From assembly GCA_004211595.1 (NCBI GenBank), contig SEDO01000001.1, positions 248,001 through 312,000 on the forward strand: DNA of 64,000 nt. The letters run 5' to 3'. A model generated the notes under the pieces. That model was given only the letters and a program-made list of their open reading frames with translations. It was not told the origin of the DNA and did not search any database. Both the position numbers and the translations under genes were made by a program. Numbering within the stretch: the stretch's first letter is position 1; every line of letters begins with the position of its first letter. Source of the DNA: Pedobacter sp. GTDB lineage: Bacteria > Bacteroidota > Bacteroidia > Sphingobacteriales > Sphingobacteriaceae. Positions 1-9,103 of this stretch are shown here, one piece after another.

Positions 1-36
1 TAATTTAACGCAGTATACTTATTTCGATTAAAACAA

Positions 37-1764
37 ATGATGACGATGAAAATGTTTAAGAAAAGCGTAGCCCTTACCCTAGGGTTGGTAATGGCGGGAG
101 GTGTAGCCACATTTGCACAAAGTTTAGCTGATGCAAAAAAGGCAATTGATGCAGAGCAGTATCAAAAGGCAAGTTCTATGCTTAAAACCCTTATTAGTTC
201 ACAACCTAAAGTAGCTGAAAATTATTTCACCTTAGGTAATGTGTATTTAACATTAGATGAAGTAGATTCAGCAAAGGCAGTATTTACAAGTGGAGCTGCT
301 GCAGATCCTAAAAACGCCCTTAATTTAATTGGCTTAGGTAGAGTAGATTTATTTAATAAAAATACGGCAGGAGCTCAAGCTAATTTTGATAAAGCGATAG
401 CTTTAAGCAAAAAGAATTATCAAACTTTTATGTACTTAGGTAAGGCCTATTTTGAGAATCCTAATCCTAACTATGAGGCAGCTTTACCTCATTTAAAAAT
501 GGCTGATGAATTAGAAACTAAAGATAGAGATGTAGAAGTTTTTATCGCTTTAGGTGACTATTGGTCAGACCAATTAAAAAATGGTCCTGCTTATGAGATG
601 TATTTAAGAGCTTTAGATATTGATCCTAAATTAGCAAGGGTAAAAGTTCAAATTGCAAAAATGTTTAAACAAGCTGATGGTTTTATCGAAGCAGAAGATA
701 AAATTAAAGAAGTTTTAGCATCAGATCCTAATTATGGTCCGGCTTATAGAGAGTTAGCAGAAATTCAAATGAGATGGTCTTTTAGAGATCCATCTGCAAC
801 TACTAAAAAGGCAGAAGCTTTATCTAATATGCGTAAGTATTTAGATTTAACTGATAAGTCTTTCGATTCTAGATATCGTTATGCACAGTTTTTAGTATAT
901 GCTGAAGATTTCGAAACATTAGCCAGTGAGTTACAAACTTTACAAGCTGAACCAGGTAATCCAAAAGGGTTTGTAATTAACCGTTTAAAAGGTTATACAG
1001 CAGTAGAGAACAATGAATTTGAAAAAGGTTTAGCCAACTTAACCGAGTTGATTAAAAATCCTGCAGACGAATCTCGTTTATTAGGTTCTGACTACTTGTA
1101 TTTAGGTAAGGCTTACCGTGGTACTGGTAACGATGATTTAGCTATTAAATATATGGTTAAAGGTATCCAGATGGATTCAACCAAAGTAGAGGAATTAGCG
1201 CAATATGGGCAAAAGTTATTTGCAGATAAGAAATATGCAAAAGCTACTGAAGCATTGAAGAATGTAATAGCATTAAATTCTACAAATCCAGCGATGGCTA
1301 TGAATGCCTACTATTTAGGTTTGGCTAATTACTGGAATTATGCAACTTTGTATAACGAAAAAGCAGAGCCAAGTACTGAATTATTAAAAGATGCAGATTC
1401 AGCTTTTGCTCAAGTTTTAACATTAGTACCTGATTATGAAGCTGCAGCTTGGTATCGTGTACGTGTTTATAAGTTGTTAGATAATCCTCAAGCTCCAGAA
1501 GGTTTAGCGGTACCTCACTATGAGAACTACATTACTTTAGTTACCGTAACTAAACCGGAAAAGGCTTCAGAAGCACCGGTTATTAGAAACTTAATTGATG
1601 CTTATAACAACTTAGCAGCTTATTATTCTGCTACGGATAAAGATAAAGCAATTGAGTATTTAAATAAAACGTTAGCTTTAGATCCTCAAAATGCTTACGC
1701 GACTGAAACTTTAAAAGTTTTAAACGCCATGAAAGCACAAGGTTCAAAAGCACCTATTAAATAA
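37..1764 (+). CDS. Exported tetratricopeptide-repeat protein
   Basis: The 575-residue protein starts with a basic stretch, a hydrophobic core and an Ala-rich signal-peptidase-like site (ATFAQ-SLAD), so it is probably periplasmic or envelope-associated. The rest is helical with repeated TPR-like units (for example FTLGNVYLTLDEVDSAKAVF and YMYLGKAYF-type segments), usually a protein-protein interaction scaffold. Four in-frame ATGs lie within the first 16 bases (37, 40, 46, 52); the one at 46 or 52 gives the most typical signal peptide. A strong terminator follows, so it is a separate unit from nuo. The specific function is unknown. Confidence 0.75.
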   Translation: MMTMKMFKKSVALTLGLVMAGGVATFAQSLADAKKAIDAEQYQKASSMLKTLISSQPKVAENYFTLGNVYLTLDEVDSAKAVFTSGAAADPKNALNLIGLGRVDLFNKNTAGAQANFDKAIALSKKNYQTFMYLGKAYFENPNPNYEAALPHLKMADELETKDRDVEVFIALGDYWSDQLKNGPAYEMYLRALDIDPKLARVKVQIAKMFKQADGFIEAEDKIKEVLASDPNYGPAYRELAEIQMRWSFRDPSATTKKAEALSNMRKYLDLTDKSFDSRYRYAQFLVYAEDFETLASELQTLQAEPGNPKGFVINRLKGYTAVENNEFEKGLANLTELIKNPADESRLLGSDYLYLGKAYRGTGNDDLAIKYMVKGIQMDSTKVEELAQYGQKLFADKKYAKATEALKNVIALNSTNPAMAMNAYYLGLANYWNYATLYNEKAEPSTELLKDADSAFAQVLTLVPDYEAAAWYRVRVYKLLDNPQAPEGLAVPHYENYITLVTVTKPEKASEAPVIRNLIDAYNNLAAYYSATDKDKAIEYLNKTLALDPQNAYATETLKVLNAMKAQGSKAPIK

Positions 1765-1784
1765 GAAAACCTATTTAATATATG

Positions 1785-1816
1785 AGGCGGGATTTGTAAT
1801 CCCGCCTTTTTATTTT
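1785..1816 (+). terminator. Rho-independent terminator after the TPR gene
   Basis: A perfect 10-bp GC-rich stem (aggcgggatt / aatcccgcct) with a 3-nt loop is followed by a T-rich tract. It lies 20 bases after the TPR stop and before nuoA, so nuoA needs its own promoter. Confidence 0.9.
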
Positions 1817-1823
1817 AATTTTG
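1816..1823 (+). promoter_or_regulatory. Putative -7 box of nuoA
   Basis: TAATTTTG matches the Bacteroidota -7 consensus TAnnTTTG. It overlaps the T-tract of the preceding terminator and predicts a transcript start near 1827, about 12 bases before the ATG at 1839. No clear -33 element was seen. Confidence 0.45.
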
Positions 1824-1838
1824 CTCCAAATTAGTGAT

Positions 1839-2210
1839 ATGGAAACTACAAGTACAGCTTCAGACTTTTTACCTATTTTATTTCAGATCATTGTAGCTAT
1901 TGGTTTTGTGGTAGTTACATTATTTGCAACGCACTTTTTAGGTCCACGTAGGGTTACTGGTGATAAGTTGACTCCTTTTGAATCAGGTATTAAATCTATT
2001 GGAAATGCGCGTCAGCCATTTTCTATTAAGTATTTTTTAGTAGCGATTTTATTCGTATTATTTGATGTGGAGGTGATTTTTATGTACCCTTGGGCTGTCA
2101 ATTTTAGAGAGTTTGGATGGGAAGGTGTAATTGAAATGTTTGTGTTCATGGGAACGCTTTTATTAGGCTTTATTTATGTCCTAAAGAAGAAAGCTTTAGA
2201 CATGAATTAA
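1839..2210 (+). CDS. nuoA: NADH-quinone oxidoreductase subunit A
   Basis: Small membrane subunit of respiratory complex I. Three hydrophobic segments and the conserved blocks LTPFESGIKSIG and FDVEVIFMYPWAV are visible; the acidic residues of FDVEV belong to the quinone-site/E-channel region in the family. The ORF track begins at a TTG (1821), but that codon lies inside the likely -7 box, so the ATG at 1839 (123 residues) is preferred. It is separated from nuoB by 141 bases containing dyads, a second promoter-like box and a hairpin. Confidence 0.92.
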   Translation: METTSTASDFLPILFQIIVAIGFVVVTLFATHFLGPRRVTGDKLTPFESGIKSIGNARQPFSIKYFLVAILFVLFDVEVIFMYPWAVNFREFGWEGVIEMFVFMGTLLLGFIYVLKKKALDMN

Positions 2211-2222
2211 GTTACACTTTGA

Positions 2223-2276
2223 CTACATTTATCGGGTTAAATTAATTATTTAGAATAATTCTAAATCCTAATGTAG
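2223..2276. promoter_or_regulatory. Nested inverted repeats between nuoA and nuoB
   Basis: An inner dyad tttagaat-a-attctaaa (2249-2265) has 8-bp arms around one base. It is bracketed by outer arms ctacatt (2223-2229) and aatgtag (2270-2276). This could be an operator or an RNA structure; no regulator can be named from the sequence. Confidence 0.4.
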
Positions 2277-2301
2277 CTAATTAAATCCTTTTAAAATATT
2301 G

Positions 2302-2309
2302 TAAATTTG
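2302..2309 (+). promoter_or_regulatory. Putative -7 box of nuoB-N
   Basis: TAAATTTG matches TAnnTTTG exactly. The predicted start near 2313 coincides with the first base of the hairpin at 2312-2335, leaving a leader of about 39 bases before nuoB. Confidence 0.45.
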
Positions 2310-2311
2310 CT

Positions 2312-2345
2312 GCTTATTCTGTATTTAGAATAAGCATTTTTTGTT
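2312..2345 (+). terminator. Terminator-like hairpin in the nuoB leader
   Basis: A perfect 9-bp stem (gcttattct / agaataagc) with a 6-nt loop is followed by attttttgttt. It may end transcripts from nuoA, or form a 5'-end stem-loop on the transcript starting at the adjacent promoter. The sequence does not decide between these. Confidence 0.45.
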
Positions 2346-2351
2346 TAAAAC

Positions 2352-2894
2352 ATGAGTGATATAAAGATAGTTGATGCGCCTCCTGGAATTGAAGGTTCTG
2401 GGTTTTATGCTACTTCCCTTGACAAGGTAATTGGGCTTGCACGTTCTCATTCCATTTGGCCTTTACCTTTTGCAACTTCTTGTTGTGGAATTGAATTTAT
2501 GGCTACAATGGGTTCCCACTATGACTTTGGTCGTTTTGGTTCTGAGCGTTTAAGCTTCTCTCCACGTCAGGCTGATTTGCTTATGGTGATGGGTACCATT
2601 GCTAAAAAAATGGGTCCAGTACTTAAACAGGTTTATTTACAGATGGCAGAGCCAAGGTGGGTAATCGCTGTCGGTGCTTGTGCATCAAGTGGGGGTATTT
2701 TTGATACTTATTCAGTTTTACAGGGTATTGATGAAATTATTCCTGTAGATGTCTATGTGCCAGGTTGCCCTCCTCGACCTGAAGCTATTTTAGATGGTTT
2801 TGGGAAGATTCAAGAGTTAGTTAAGAATGAATCAGGTAGAAGAAGATATTCACCTGAGTATAAAGAAATGTTAGCCTCTTACGGAATTGAATAA
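2352..2894 (+). CDS. nuoB: NADH-quinone oxidoreductase subunit B
   Basis: Carries the terminal [4Fe-4S] cluster N2 that passes electrons to quinone, in the peripheral arm at the membrane junction. Ligand cysteines are visible at C44, C45 (SCCGIEFM), C110 (GACASS) and C139 (GCPPRP), the full NuoB set. At 180 residues it has the normal length. The stop overlaps the ATG of nuoC by one base (taATGg), indicating translational coupling. Confidence 0.97.
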   Translation: MSDIKIVDAPPGIEGSGFYATSLDKVIGLARSHSIWPLPFATSCCGIEFMATMGSHYDFGRFGSERLSFSPRQADLLMVMGTIAKKMGPVLKQVYLQMAEPRWVIAVGACASSGGIFDTYSVLQGIDEIIPVDVYVPGCPPRPEAILDGFGKIQELVKNESGRRRYSPEYKEMLASYGIE

Positions 2895-3394
2895 TGGGAA
2901 AAGTAACGAATACAGAAGTTATAGATTTGCTGGGTGCAAAATTTGCTGAGCAATTATTCGATGTTCATGAACCTTTTGGCTTATTAACCTTTTCTACGAC
3001 AAAAGATAGACTCCTTAGTGTGCTTAGCTTTTTAAAAGAAAATGGTACAGTGGATTTTAGTTTTTTAACTGATATTACGGCTGTACATTATCCTGAAAAA
3101 GGTCAAATAGCGGTAGTTTATCATTTGCATAGCATGCAAAAAGGTATCCGTGTTCGCTTGAAAGTATTTATAGACGAAAATAAACCAGAAATACCGTCTG
3201 CAACGTCTCTTTGGAATGCTGCTAACTGGATGGAAAGAGAAACGTATGATTTCTTTGGGGTTAAATTTCAAGGACATCCAGATTTAAGAAGAATTTTAAA
3301 TATGGATGATTTGGGGGTACATCCGATGCTTAAGCAATATCCATTAGAGGATCCAAATCGTGTAGATAAAAAAGACGAATACTTTGGTAGATAA
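2894..3394 (+). CDS. nuoC: NADH-quinone oxidoreductase subunit C
   Basis: 30-kDa-type peripheral-arm subunit. At 166 residues it is a stand-alone NuoC, not the NuoCD fusion of enterobacteria. The family signature is present near the C-terminus (WMERETYDFFGVKFQGHPD then LRRILNMDD). Six bases separate it from nuoD. Confidence 0.95.
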   Translation: MGKVTNTEVIDLLGAKFAEQLFDVHEPFGLLTFSTTKDRLLSVLSFLKENGTVDFSFLTDITAVHYPEKGQIAVVYHLHSMQKGIRVRLKVFIDENKPEIPSATSLWNAANWMERETYDFFGVKFQGHPDLRRILNMDDLGVHPMLKQYPLEDPNRVDKKDEYFGR

Positions 3395-3400
3395 TATATT

Positions 3401-4615
3401 ATGAAACAAAATCAACCAGTTTTTACTGATAATGATCCACAAAGTGAATTGGTAACCTTAAATTTAGGCCCAACTCACCCGGCTACTCACGGGGTGTTTC
3501 AGAATGTTTTGCAAATGGATGGAGAACGCATAGTGAGTGGTGTTTCTACCATTGGCTATATTCACCGTGCTTTTGAAAAAATTGCGGAACATAGACCATT
3601 TTATCAAATTACTCCTTTAACAGATCGTTTAAATTATTGTTCATCCCCAATTAATAATATGGGATGGCATATGACCGTGGAGAAGTTATTAAATATTCAA
3701 ATTCCTAAGCGAGTTGATTATTTAAGGGTAATCATCATGGAGTTGTCTAGAATTGCCGATCATATTATTTGTAATACAATCATCGCGCAGGATACAGGGG
3801 CCACCACCACCTTTTTGTATTTGTTTCAATATAGAGAGCATATTTACGAAATATTTGAAGAAATATGTGGCGCTCGTTTAACCACTAATATCGGTAGAAT
3901 TGGTGGCTTAGAAAGAGATTTTAATGAGATTGCCTTTGCAAAAATCAATCAATTTTTAACAGATTTTCCAACTGCTTTAAAAGAGTTTGAAGGTCTCTTA
4001 AATAGAAATAGAATTTTTATTGATCGTACAGCTGGGGTAGCAGAAGTGAGTCCAGAAGTAGCCTTAAGTTATGGTTGGACAGGTCCGCTATTGAGAGCAA
4101 CCGGTATTGATTATGATGTGCGTGTGAGTGAACCTTATTCTTCATACCAAGATTTTGACTTTGAAATTCCAGTGGGAACAAGTGGCGATGTATATGATCG
4201 GTATTTAGTTCGGAATGAAGAAATGTGGCAAAGTGTAAGTATCATTCGTCAGGCTATGGAAAAATTAAAGGATATGCCTAAAGGTATTTTCCATGCTGAT
4301 GTACCTGAGTTTTATTTGCCTGGCAAAGAAGAAGTTTATAATAATATGGAGGCCTTAATTTACCATTTTAAAATTGTTATGGGTGAAATTGATGCGCCTA
4401 AAGCAGAGGTATATCATGCCGTCGAAGGTGGGAATGGGGAATTAGGGTTTTATTTGATTAATGACGGGGGTAGAAGCCCTTATCGTTTACACTTTAGAAG
4501 ACCTAGTTTTATAAATTATGCCATGTATGCTAAAATGAGCGAAGGAATGTTATTATCTGACGCTATTATAAACATGAGTAGTATGAACATTATTGCAGGA
4601 GAATTAGATGCTTAA
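3401..4615 (+). CDS. nuoD: NADH-quinone oxidoreductase subunit D
   Basis: 49-kDa-type subunit forming the quinone-binding cavity with NuoB. Conserved family blocks are LGPTHPATHGVFQ near the N-terminus, GYIHRAFEKIAEHR, and the C-terminal GELGFYLINDGG...PYRLHFRRPSF. It has 404 residues, the usual length for an unfused NuoD. Its last 8 bases overlap nuoE. Confidence 0.97.
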   Translation: MKQNQPVFTDNDPQSELVTLNLGPTHPATHGVFQNVLQMDGERIVSGVSTIGYIHRAFEKIAEHRPFYQITPLTDRLNYCSSPINNMGWHMTVEKLLNIQIPKRVDYLRVIIMELSRIADHIICNTIIAQDTGATTTFLYLFQYREHIYEIFEEICGARLTTNIGRIGGLERDFNEIAFAKINQFLTDFPTALKEFEGLLNRNRIFIDRTAGVAEVSPEVALSYGWTGPLLRATGIDYDVRVSEPYSSYQDFDFEIPVGTSGDVYDRYLVRNEEMWQSVSIIRQAMEKLKDMPKGIFHADVPEFYLPGKEEVYNNMEALIYHFKIVMGEIDAPKAEVYHAVEGGNGELGFYLINDGGRSPYRLHFRRPSFINYAMYAKMSEGMLLSDAIINMSSMNIIAGELDA

Positions 4616-5120
4616 AATTGAAGAACAACCACCTGTAAATTTTTCGTCGGAATTACTTGCTAAGTTTGACGAAGTAGTTAGCCGCTATCCAGCAGGAAAG
4701 CAGAAATCGGCACTTTTACCTATACTTCATTTAGTTCAAGCAGAATATGGTTGGACGAGTGTACCAGCGATGGATAAAGTTGCTGCTTTTCTTAATATAG
4801 AACCGATTGAAGTATATGAAGTTGCATCATTTTATACGATGTACTTTTTAGAACCCAAAGGAAAATATGTTTTAGAAGTTTGTCGGACTGGACCTTGTTG
4901 TTTAGTTGGTGCTGAAAAAATCATGAAGCATATTGAAACTAAACTCGGTGTAAAAGAAAATGAAGTAACTCCTGATGGATTATTCAGTTGGAGAGGGGTG
5001 GAGTGTTTGGCAGCCTGTGGGTATGGTCCAGTTTTACAAATTGGTCCGGAATATACTTTTTATGAGAATTTAACTGAGACATCGGTGGATCAATTAATCG
5101 ATGATTTACGCAAGAAATAA
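4608..5120 (+). CDS. nuoE: NADH-quinone oxidoreductase subunit E
   Basis: 24-kDa-type thioredoxin-fold subunit of the NADH-dehydrogenase module, holding [2Fe-2S] cluster N1a. Ligands are visible as C92 and C97 (CRTGPC) and C133 and C137 (CLAAC). It overlaps nuoD by 8 bases and nuoF by one base, consistent with coupled translation of the N-module. Confidence 0.96.
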   Translation: MLKIEEQPPVNFSSELLAKFDEVVSRYPAGKQKSALLPILHLVQAEYGWTSVPAMDKVAAFLNIEPIEVYEVASFYTMYFLEPKGKYVLEVCRTGPCCLVGAEKIMKHIETKLGVKENEVTPDGLFSWRGVECLAACGYGPVLQIGPEYTFYENLTETSVDQLIDDLRKK

Positions 5121-6493
5121 TGGCACGTAAACTATTATTAGAACATATAAATGTACCTGGCATCCAAACTTTGACGGTTTATCGTCAAATGGGTGGCTAT
5201 CGTTCAGTAGAGAAAGCTTTGAAAACCATGAGTCCTGAGGATGTGGTTGAGGAAGTAAAAAAATCTGGCTTGAGAGGTAGAGGTGGGGCAGGTTTCCCTA
5301 CTGGTATGAAATGGAGCTTTTTGGCAAAACCCGAAGGAGTTCCGCGTTATTTAGTGTGTAATGGGGATGAGTCAGAACCTGGAACATTTAAAGATCGGTA
5401 TTTGATGACTCATATTCCACATGCCTTAATTGAAGGCATGATTGTGTCGAGTTATGCTTTGGGAGCGAATACTTCTTATATCTATGTGAGAGGTGAGATG
5501 ATGCCTCAAATTAGAATTTTAGAAAGAGCTATTGCCGAAGCGAAAGCAGCTGGATTGTTAGGTCAAAATATATTAGGTACGGGCTACAATCTAGAATTAT
5601 ATGTGCAACCAGGTGGGGGTGCTTATATTTGTGGCGAAGAGACTGCCTTATTAGAATCTTTAGAAGGCAAAAGAGGAAATCCAAGAATTAAACCTCCTTT
5701 CCCAGCTATCGCTGGTTTGTATGGTTGTCCTACAGTGGTAAATAATGTGGAGTCAATTGCTGCTGTTGTACCGATTGTGAATGATGGGGGTGAGGAGTAT
5801 GCAAAAATTGGTATTGGAAGAAGTACTGGCACAAAATTAATTTCTGCTTCTGGTAATTTAGTGAAACCAGGTGTATATGAAATTGAATTGGGTTTACCGG
5901 TTGAAGAATTTATATATTCCGATGAATATTGTGGTGGCATTGCGAATGGTAAGCGTCTTAAAGCTACCGTTGCAGGAGGTTCTTCAGTACCAATTTTACC
6001 AGCAAATTTAACATTAAAATTAGCCAACGGAGATCCTCGTTTAATGAGTTATGAATCGCTTTCAGAAGGTGGTTTTGCTACCGGTACTATGTTGGGTTCA
6101 GGTGGGTTTATTGCCTTAGATGAAGATCAATGCGTAGTTCGCAATACGTGGAATTTTTCACGCTTTTACCATCACGAGAGTTGTGGACAATGTTCACCTT
6201 GTCGGGAAGGTACAGGTTGGTTAGAGCGTATTTTACATAAAATTGAATTCGGCCATGGTACCATGGAAGATATTGATTTATTATGGGATGTTCAGCGTAA
6301 AATTGAAGGAAATACAATTTGTCCGTTAGGGGATGCAGCCGCTTGGCCTGTAGCAAGTGCTATCAGACATTTTAAAGATGAGTTTGAATGGCATGTTAAA
6401 GAGCCAATTAAAAGCCAAACTCAGCATTATGGTTTAGCTAATTATGCTAATCCTATTATTAAAACAGAAGAAATTAAATCCGAAAATATATAA
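5120..6493 (+). CDS. nuoF: NADH-quinone oxidoreductase subunit F (NADH/FMN binding)
   Basis: 51-kDa-type subunit where NADH reduces FMN. The glycine-rich nucleotide motif RGRGGAGFPTG lies at residues 52-62, followed by CNGDESEPGTFKDR. Cluster N3 ligands are CGQCSPC at about 355-361 and a further Cys at about 401 (NTICPLGD). The 457-residue length is typical. The C-terminus carries a short charged extension after the SLBB and iron-sulfur regions. Confidence 0.97.
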   Translation: MARKLLLEHINVPGIQTLTVYRQMGGYRSVEKALKTMSPEDVVEEVKKSGLRGRGGAGFPTGMKWSFLAKPEGVPRYLVCNGDESEPGTFKDRYLMTHIPHALIEGMIVSSYALGANTSYIYVRGEMMPQIRILERAIAEAKAAGLLGQNILGTGYNLELYVQPGGGAYICGEETALLESLEGKRGNPRIKPPFPAIAGLYGCPTVVNNVESIAAVVPIVNDGGEEYAKIGIGRSTGTKLISASGNLVKPGVYEIELGLPVEEFIYSDEYCGGIANGKRLKATVAGGSSVPILPANLTLKLANGDPRLMSYESLSEGGFATGTMLGSGGFIALDEDQCVVRNTWNFSRFYHHESCGQCSPCREGTGWLERILHKIEFGHGTMEDIDLLWDVQRKIEGNTICPLGDAAAWPVASAIRHFKDEFEWHVKEPIKSQTQHYGLANYANPIIKTEEIKSENI

Positions 6494-6495
6494 GC

Positions 6496-7506
6496 ATGAG
6501 TGATTTAGTTAAAGTAACCATCGATGGTATTTCTGTAGAAGTTGCTCCTGGCACTACTATTTTAAATGCTGCTCGTCAGATTGGTGGAGATATTGTACCT
6601 CCAGCAATGTGCTATTATTCTAAATTAGAGGGTAGTGGTGGTAAATGTCGGACTTGTATTGTTAAAGTAAGTAAGGGTTCTGAAAAAGATCCAAGACCTA
6701 TGCCAAAATTAGTAGCTTCTTGTAGAACTACGGTAATGGATGGCATGGAAGTACAAAACATTACGTCGCCTGAAGTTTTAGAAGCACGTAGCGGGGTTGT
6801 AGAAATTTTGTTAATTAATCACCCATTAGATTGCCCAGTTTGCGACCAGGCAGGTGAATGTGATTTACAAGATTTGGGTTACGAACATGGATTACAAAAA
6901 ACCCGTTATCAGTTTGAGCGTAGAACCTTTGAGCGTAGAGATATCGGGGATAAAATTCAGTTACACATGAACCGTTGTATTTTATGCTATAGATGTGTAT
7001 TTACAGCTGACCAAATTACTAACCAACGCGTACACGGAGTATTAAATAGAGGAGATCATTCGGAAATCTCCACCTATATAGAAAAAGCTATTGATAATGA
7101 CTTTTCTGGAAACGTAATCGATGTGTGCCCAGTAGGCGCTTTAACTGATAAAACTTTCAGATTTAAAAATAGAGTTTGGTTTACTAAACCAGTAGATGCC
7201 CATAGAGATTGTGAGCATGAAAACTGTTCTGGTAAAGTAACCTTATGGTATAAAGGTGAAGATGTATTAAGAGTTACTGCTCGAAAAGATCAATTCGGTG
7301 AAGTGGAATCGTTTATTTGCAATACCTGTCGATTCGATAAGAAAAAAACTAATGATTGGACTCTAGAGCATCCAACAGACGTTTCTGAAGCATCGGTAAT
7401 CGCTTCTAATCATTACGAGACATTTAAACCTTTGCCAGTAATCAAGGAAAATCCTGAATTACAAAAAGCTAATCAACGTGAACTAGAAAAAACTACGAAA
7501 TTTTAA
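6496..7506 (+). CDS. nuoG: NADH-quinone oxidoreductase subunit G, short form
   Basis: Iron-sulfur electron-wire subunit. The [2Fe-2S] N1b ligands sit around CYYSKLEGSGGKCRTC and SCRTTV, the His/Cys cluster in HPLDCPVCDQAGEC, and the next cluster in CILCYRC and DVCPVGAL. Only the beginning of the molybdopterin-type domain remains (a Cys-bearing 4Fe-4S/Mo-type segment with DCEHENC and ICNTC), so the protein is 336 residues instead of the 700-900 of most NuoG proteins. The frame is intact and overlaps nuoH by one base, so this looks like a natural short form, not decay. A short NuoG is, to my recollection, common in Bacteroidota. Confidence 0.92.
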   Translation: MSDLVKVTIDGISVEVAPGTTILNAARQIGGDIVPPAMCYYSKLEGSGGKCRTCIVKVSKGSEKDPRPMPKLVASCRTTVMDGMEVQNITSPEVLEARSGVVEILLINHPLDCPVCDQAGECDLQDLGYEHGLQKTRYQFERRTFERRDIGDKIQLHMNRCILCYRCVFTADQITNQRVHGVLNRGDHSEISTYIEKAIDNDFSGNVIDVCPVGALTDKTFRFKNRVWFTKPVDAHRDCEHENCSGKVTLWYKGEDVLRVTARKDQFGEVESFICNTCRFDKKKTNDWTLEHPTDVSEASVIASNHYETFKPLPVIKENPELQKANQRELEKTTKF

Positions 7507-8543
7507 TGGAACTGAGTTTTGTAATTGAGAAATTTTTATTGGTAACGATCCTATTTGCGATCAGTTTACTAATTGCTATGTATTCTACTTACGGGGAGCG
7601 TAAAGTGGCTGCTTTTTTACAGGATCGTTTAGGTCCAGATAGAGCGGGGCCTTTTGGTATTTTGCAACCATTAGCAGATGGAATAAAAATGTTTACTAAA
7701 GAGGAAATTATTCCCAGTAGTTCAAATAAGTGGTTATTTATTTTAGGTCCTGGATTAGCGATGTTGTGTGCATGTATAGGTACAGCAGTTATTCCATGGG
7801 GACAAGATATCCAAATTGATGGCCGCACTATTCCTTTACAAGTTGCAGATATCAATGTTGGTGTATTATATATTTTTGGGGTAGTTTCCTTAGGTGTATA
7901 TGGTGTGATGATTGGTGGTTGGGCTTCAAATAATAAATACTCATTATTAAGTGCAATCCGGGCTGCTTCTCAAAATATCTCTTATGAGATTGCCATGGGT
8001 TTATCCATTATCGCACTTTTATTGGTTACAAATACACTTTCTTTAAGGGAAATTGTAGCGCAACAACATGGCATGAATTGGAATATATTCTATCAACCAT
8101 TGGGCTTTATCATTTTTATGGTGTGTTCATTTGCTGAAACGAATAGAGCTCCATTTGATATTCCAGAATGTGAAGCTGAATTAAATGGTGGTTATCACCT
8201 TGAGTACTCATCAATGAAATTAGGTTTTTACTTATTCGCTGAGTATATCAATATGTTCGTGGCTTCTGCGGTAATGTCTACCTTATATTTTGGCGGTTAC
8301 AATTATCCCGGTATGGATTGGGTTGCGGCTCAAGTAGGGCCAGTACTTGGACCACTTATCGGAACAGCGGTGTTTTTTGCTAAAATTTTATTATTCATCT
8401 TTTTCTTTATGTGGGTACGATGGACCATTCCACGCTTCCGTTATGACCAATTGATGAATTTAGGTTGGAAAGGCTTAATTCCATTAGCTATTGCTAATAT
8501 TATCATCACCGGTTTAGTTATTGCTATAGTAGAAAAATTTTAA
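7506..8543 (+). CDS. nuoH: NADH-quinone oxidoreductase subunit H
   Basis: Membrane subunit linking the quinone site to the proton pumps. About eight hydrophobic segments are visible, with the family signatures YGERKVAAFLQDRLGPDRAG and ETNRAPFDIPECEAEL. Its 345 residues match the family. The start overlaps the nuoG stop. Confidence 0.97.
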   Translation: MELSFVIEKFLLVTILFAISLLIAMYSTYGERKVAAFLQDRLGPDRAGPFGILQPLADGIKMFTKEEIIPSSSNKWLFILGPGLAMLCACIGTAVIPWGQDIQIDGRTIPLQVADINVGVLYIFGVVSLGVYGVMIGGWASNNKYSLLSAIRAASQNISYEIAMGLSIIALLLVTNTLSLREIVAQQHGMNWNIFYQPLGFIIFMVCSFAETNRAPFDIPECEAELNGGYHLEYSSMKLGFYLFAEYINMFVASAVMSTLYFGGYNYPGMDWVAAQVGPVLGPLIGTAVFFAKILLFIFFFMWVRWTIPRFRYDQLMNLGWKGLIPLAIANIIITGLVIAIVEKF

Positions 8544-8549
8544 AGAGTC

Positions 8550-9050
8550 ATGGAATCATTAAGTAATAAGAAAAAAGTTCTTGAGCAAAAGCCGATGACG
8601 CTTACTGAGCGGATGTATATTCCGGCTATTTTGAAAGGAATGAGTACCACAATGGGTCACTTTTTCAAAAAAAGCTCAACGATTAAATATCCTGAACAAG
8701 AGCGTGTTTTTTCGACAAATTGGAGAGGCATGCACTCTTTAAAAAGAGATGAGCATGGAAGAGAGCGTTGCACAGCTTGTGGATTGTGCGCATTATCATG
8801 TCCAGCGGAAGCCATCACCATGATTGCAGCTGAACGTAAAAACGATGAAAAACATCTTTACAGAGAAGAAAAATATGCTTCGGTATATGAAATTAATATG
8901 TTGAGATGTATTTTCTGTGGCTTATGTGAAGAAGCATGCCCTAAAGAAGCAATATATTTAGATGGCCCGATTGTGCCTTCTGATTATTTAAGAAAGGACT
9001 TTATTTATGGTAAGGATAAATTGGTAGAACCTCCTTTAACGGATAAATAA
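8550..9050 (+). CDS. nuoI: NADH-quinone oxidoreductase subunit I
   Basis: Carries clusters N6a and N6b between NuoG and NuoB. Two ferredoxin motifs are present, CTACGLCALSCPAEAI and CIFCGLCEEACPKEAI. The N-terminal 60 residues include the amphipathic region expected to touch the membrane arm. The following 53 bases before nuoJ are the longest internal gap of nuoB-N and hold no visible structure. Confidence 0.97.
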   Translation: MESLSNKKKVLEQKPMTLTERMYIPAILKGMSTTMGHFFKKSSTIKYPEQERVFSTNWRGMHSLKRDEHGRERCTACGLCALSCPAEAITMIAAERKNDEKHLYREEKYASVYEINMLRCIFCGLCEEACPKEAIYLDGPIVPSDYLRKDFIYGKDKLVEPPLTDK

Positions 9051-9103
9051 TCAAAACCTTATTAAAATAGCGATAAACTAATTATTAAACTAAAATTAAT
9101 TAA

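Noticed and set aside
1821-1838. TTG start of nuoA offered by the ORF track
   Set aside because: The codon overlaps the likely -7 box directly after the terminator; the ATG at 1839 gives the family-typical N-terminus.
6496-7506. Short NuoG as a broken gene
   Set aside because: All N-terminal cluster ligands are intact and the stop overlaps the nuoH start normally, so a natural short form is more likely.
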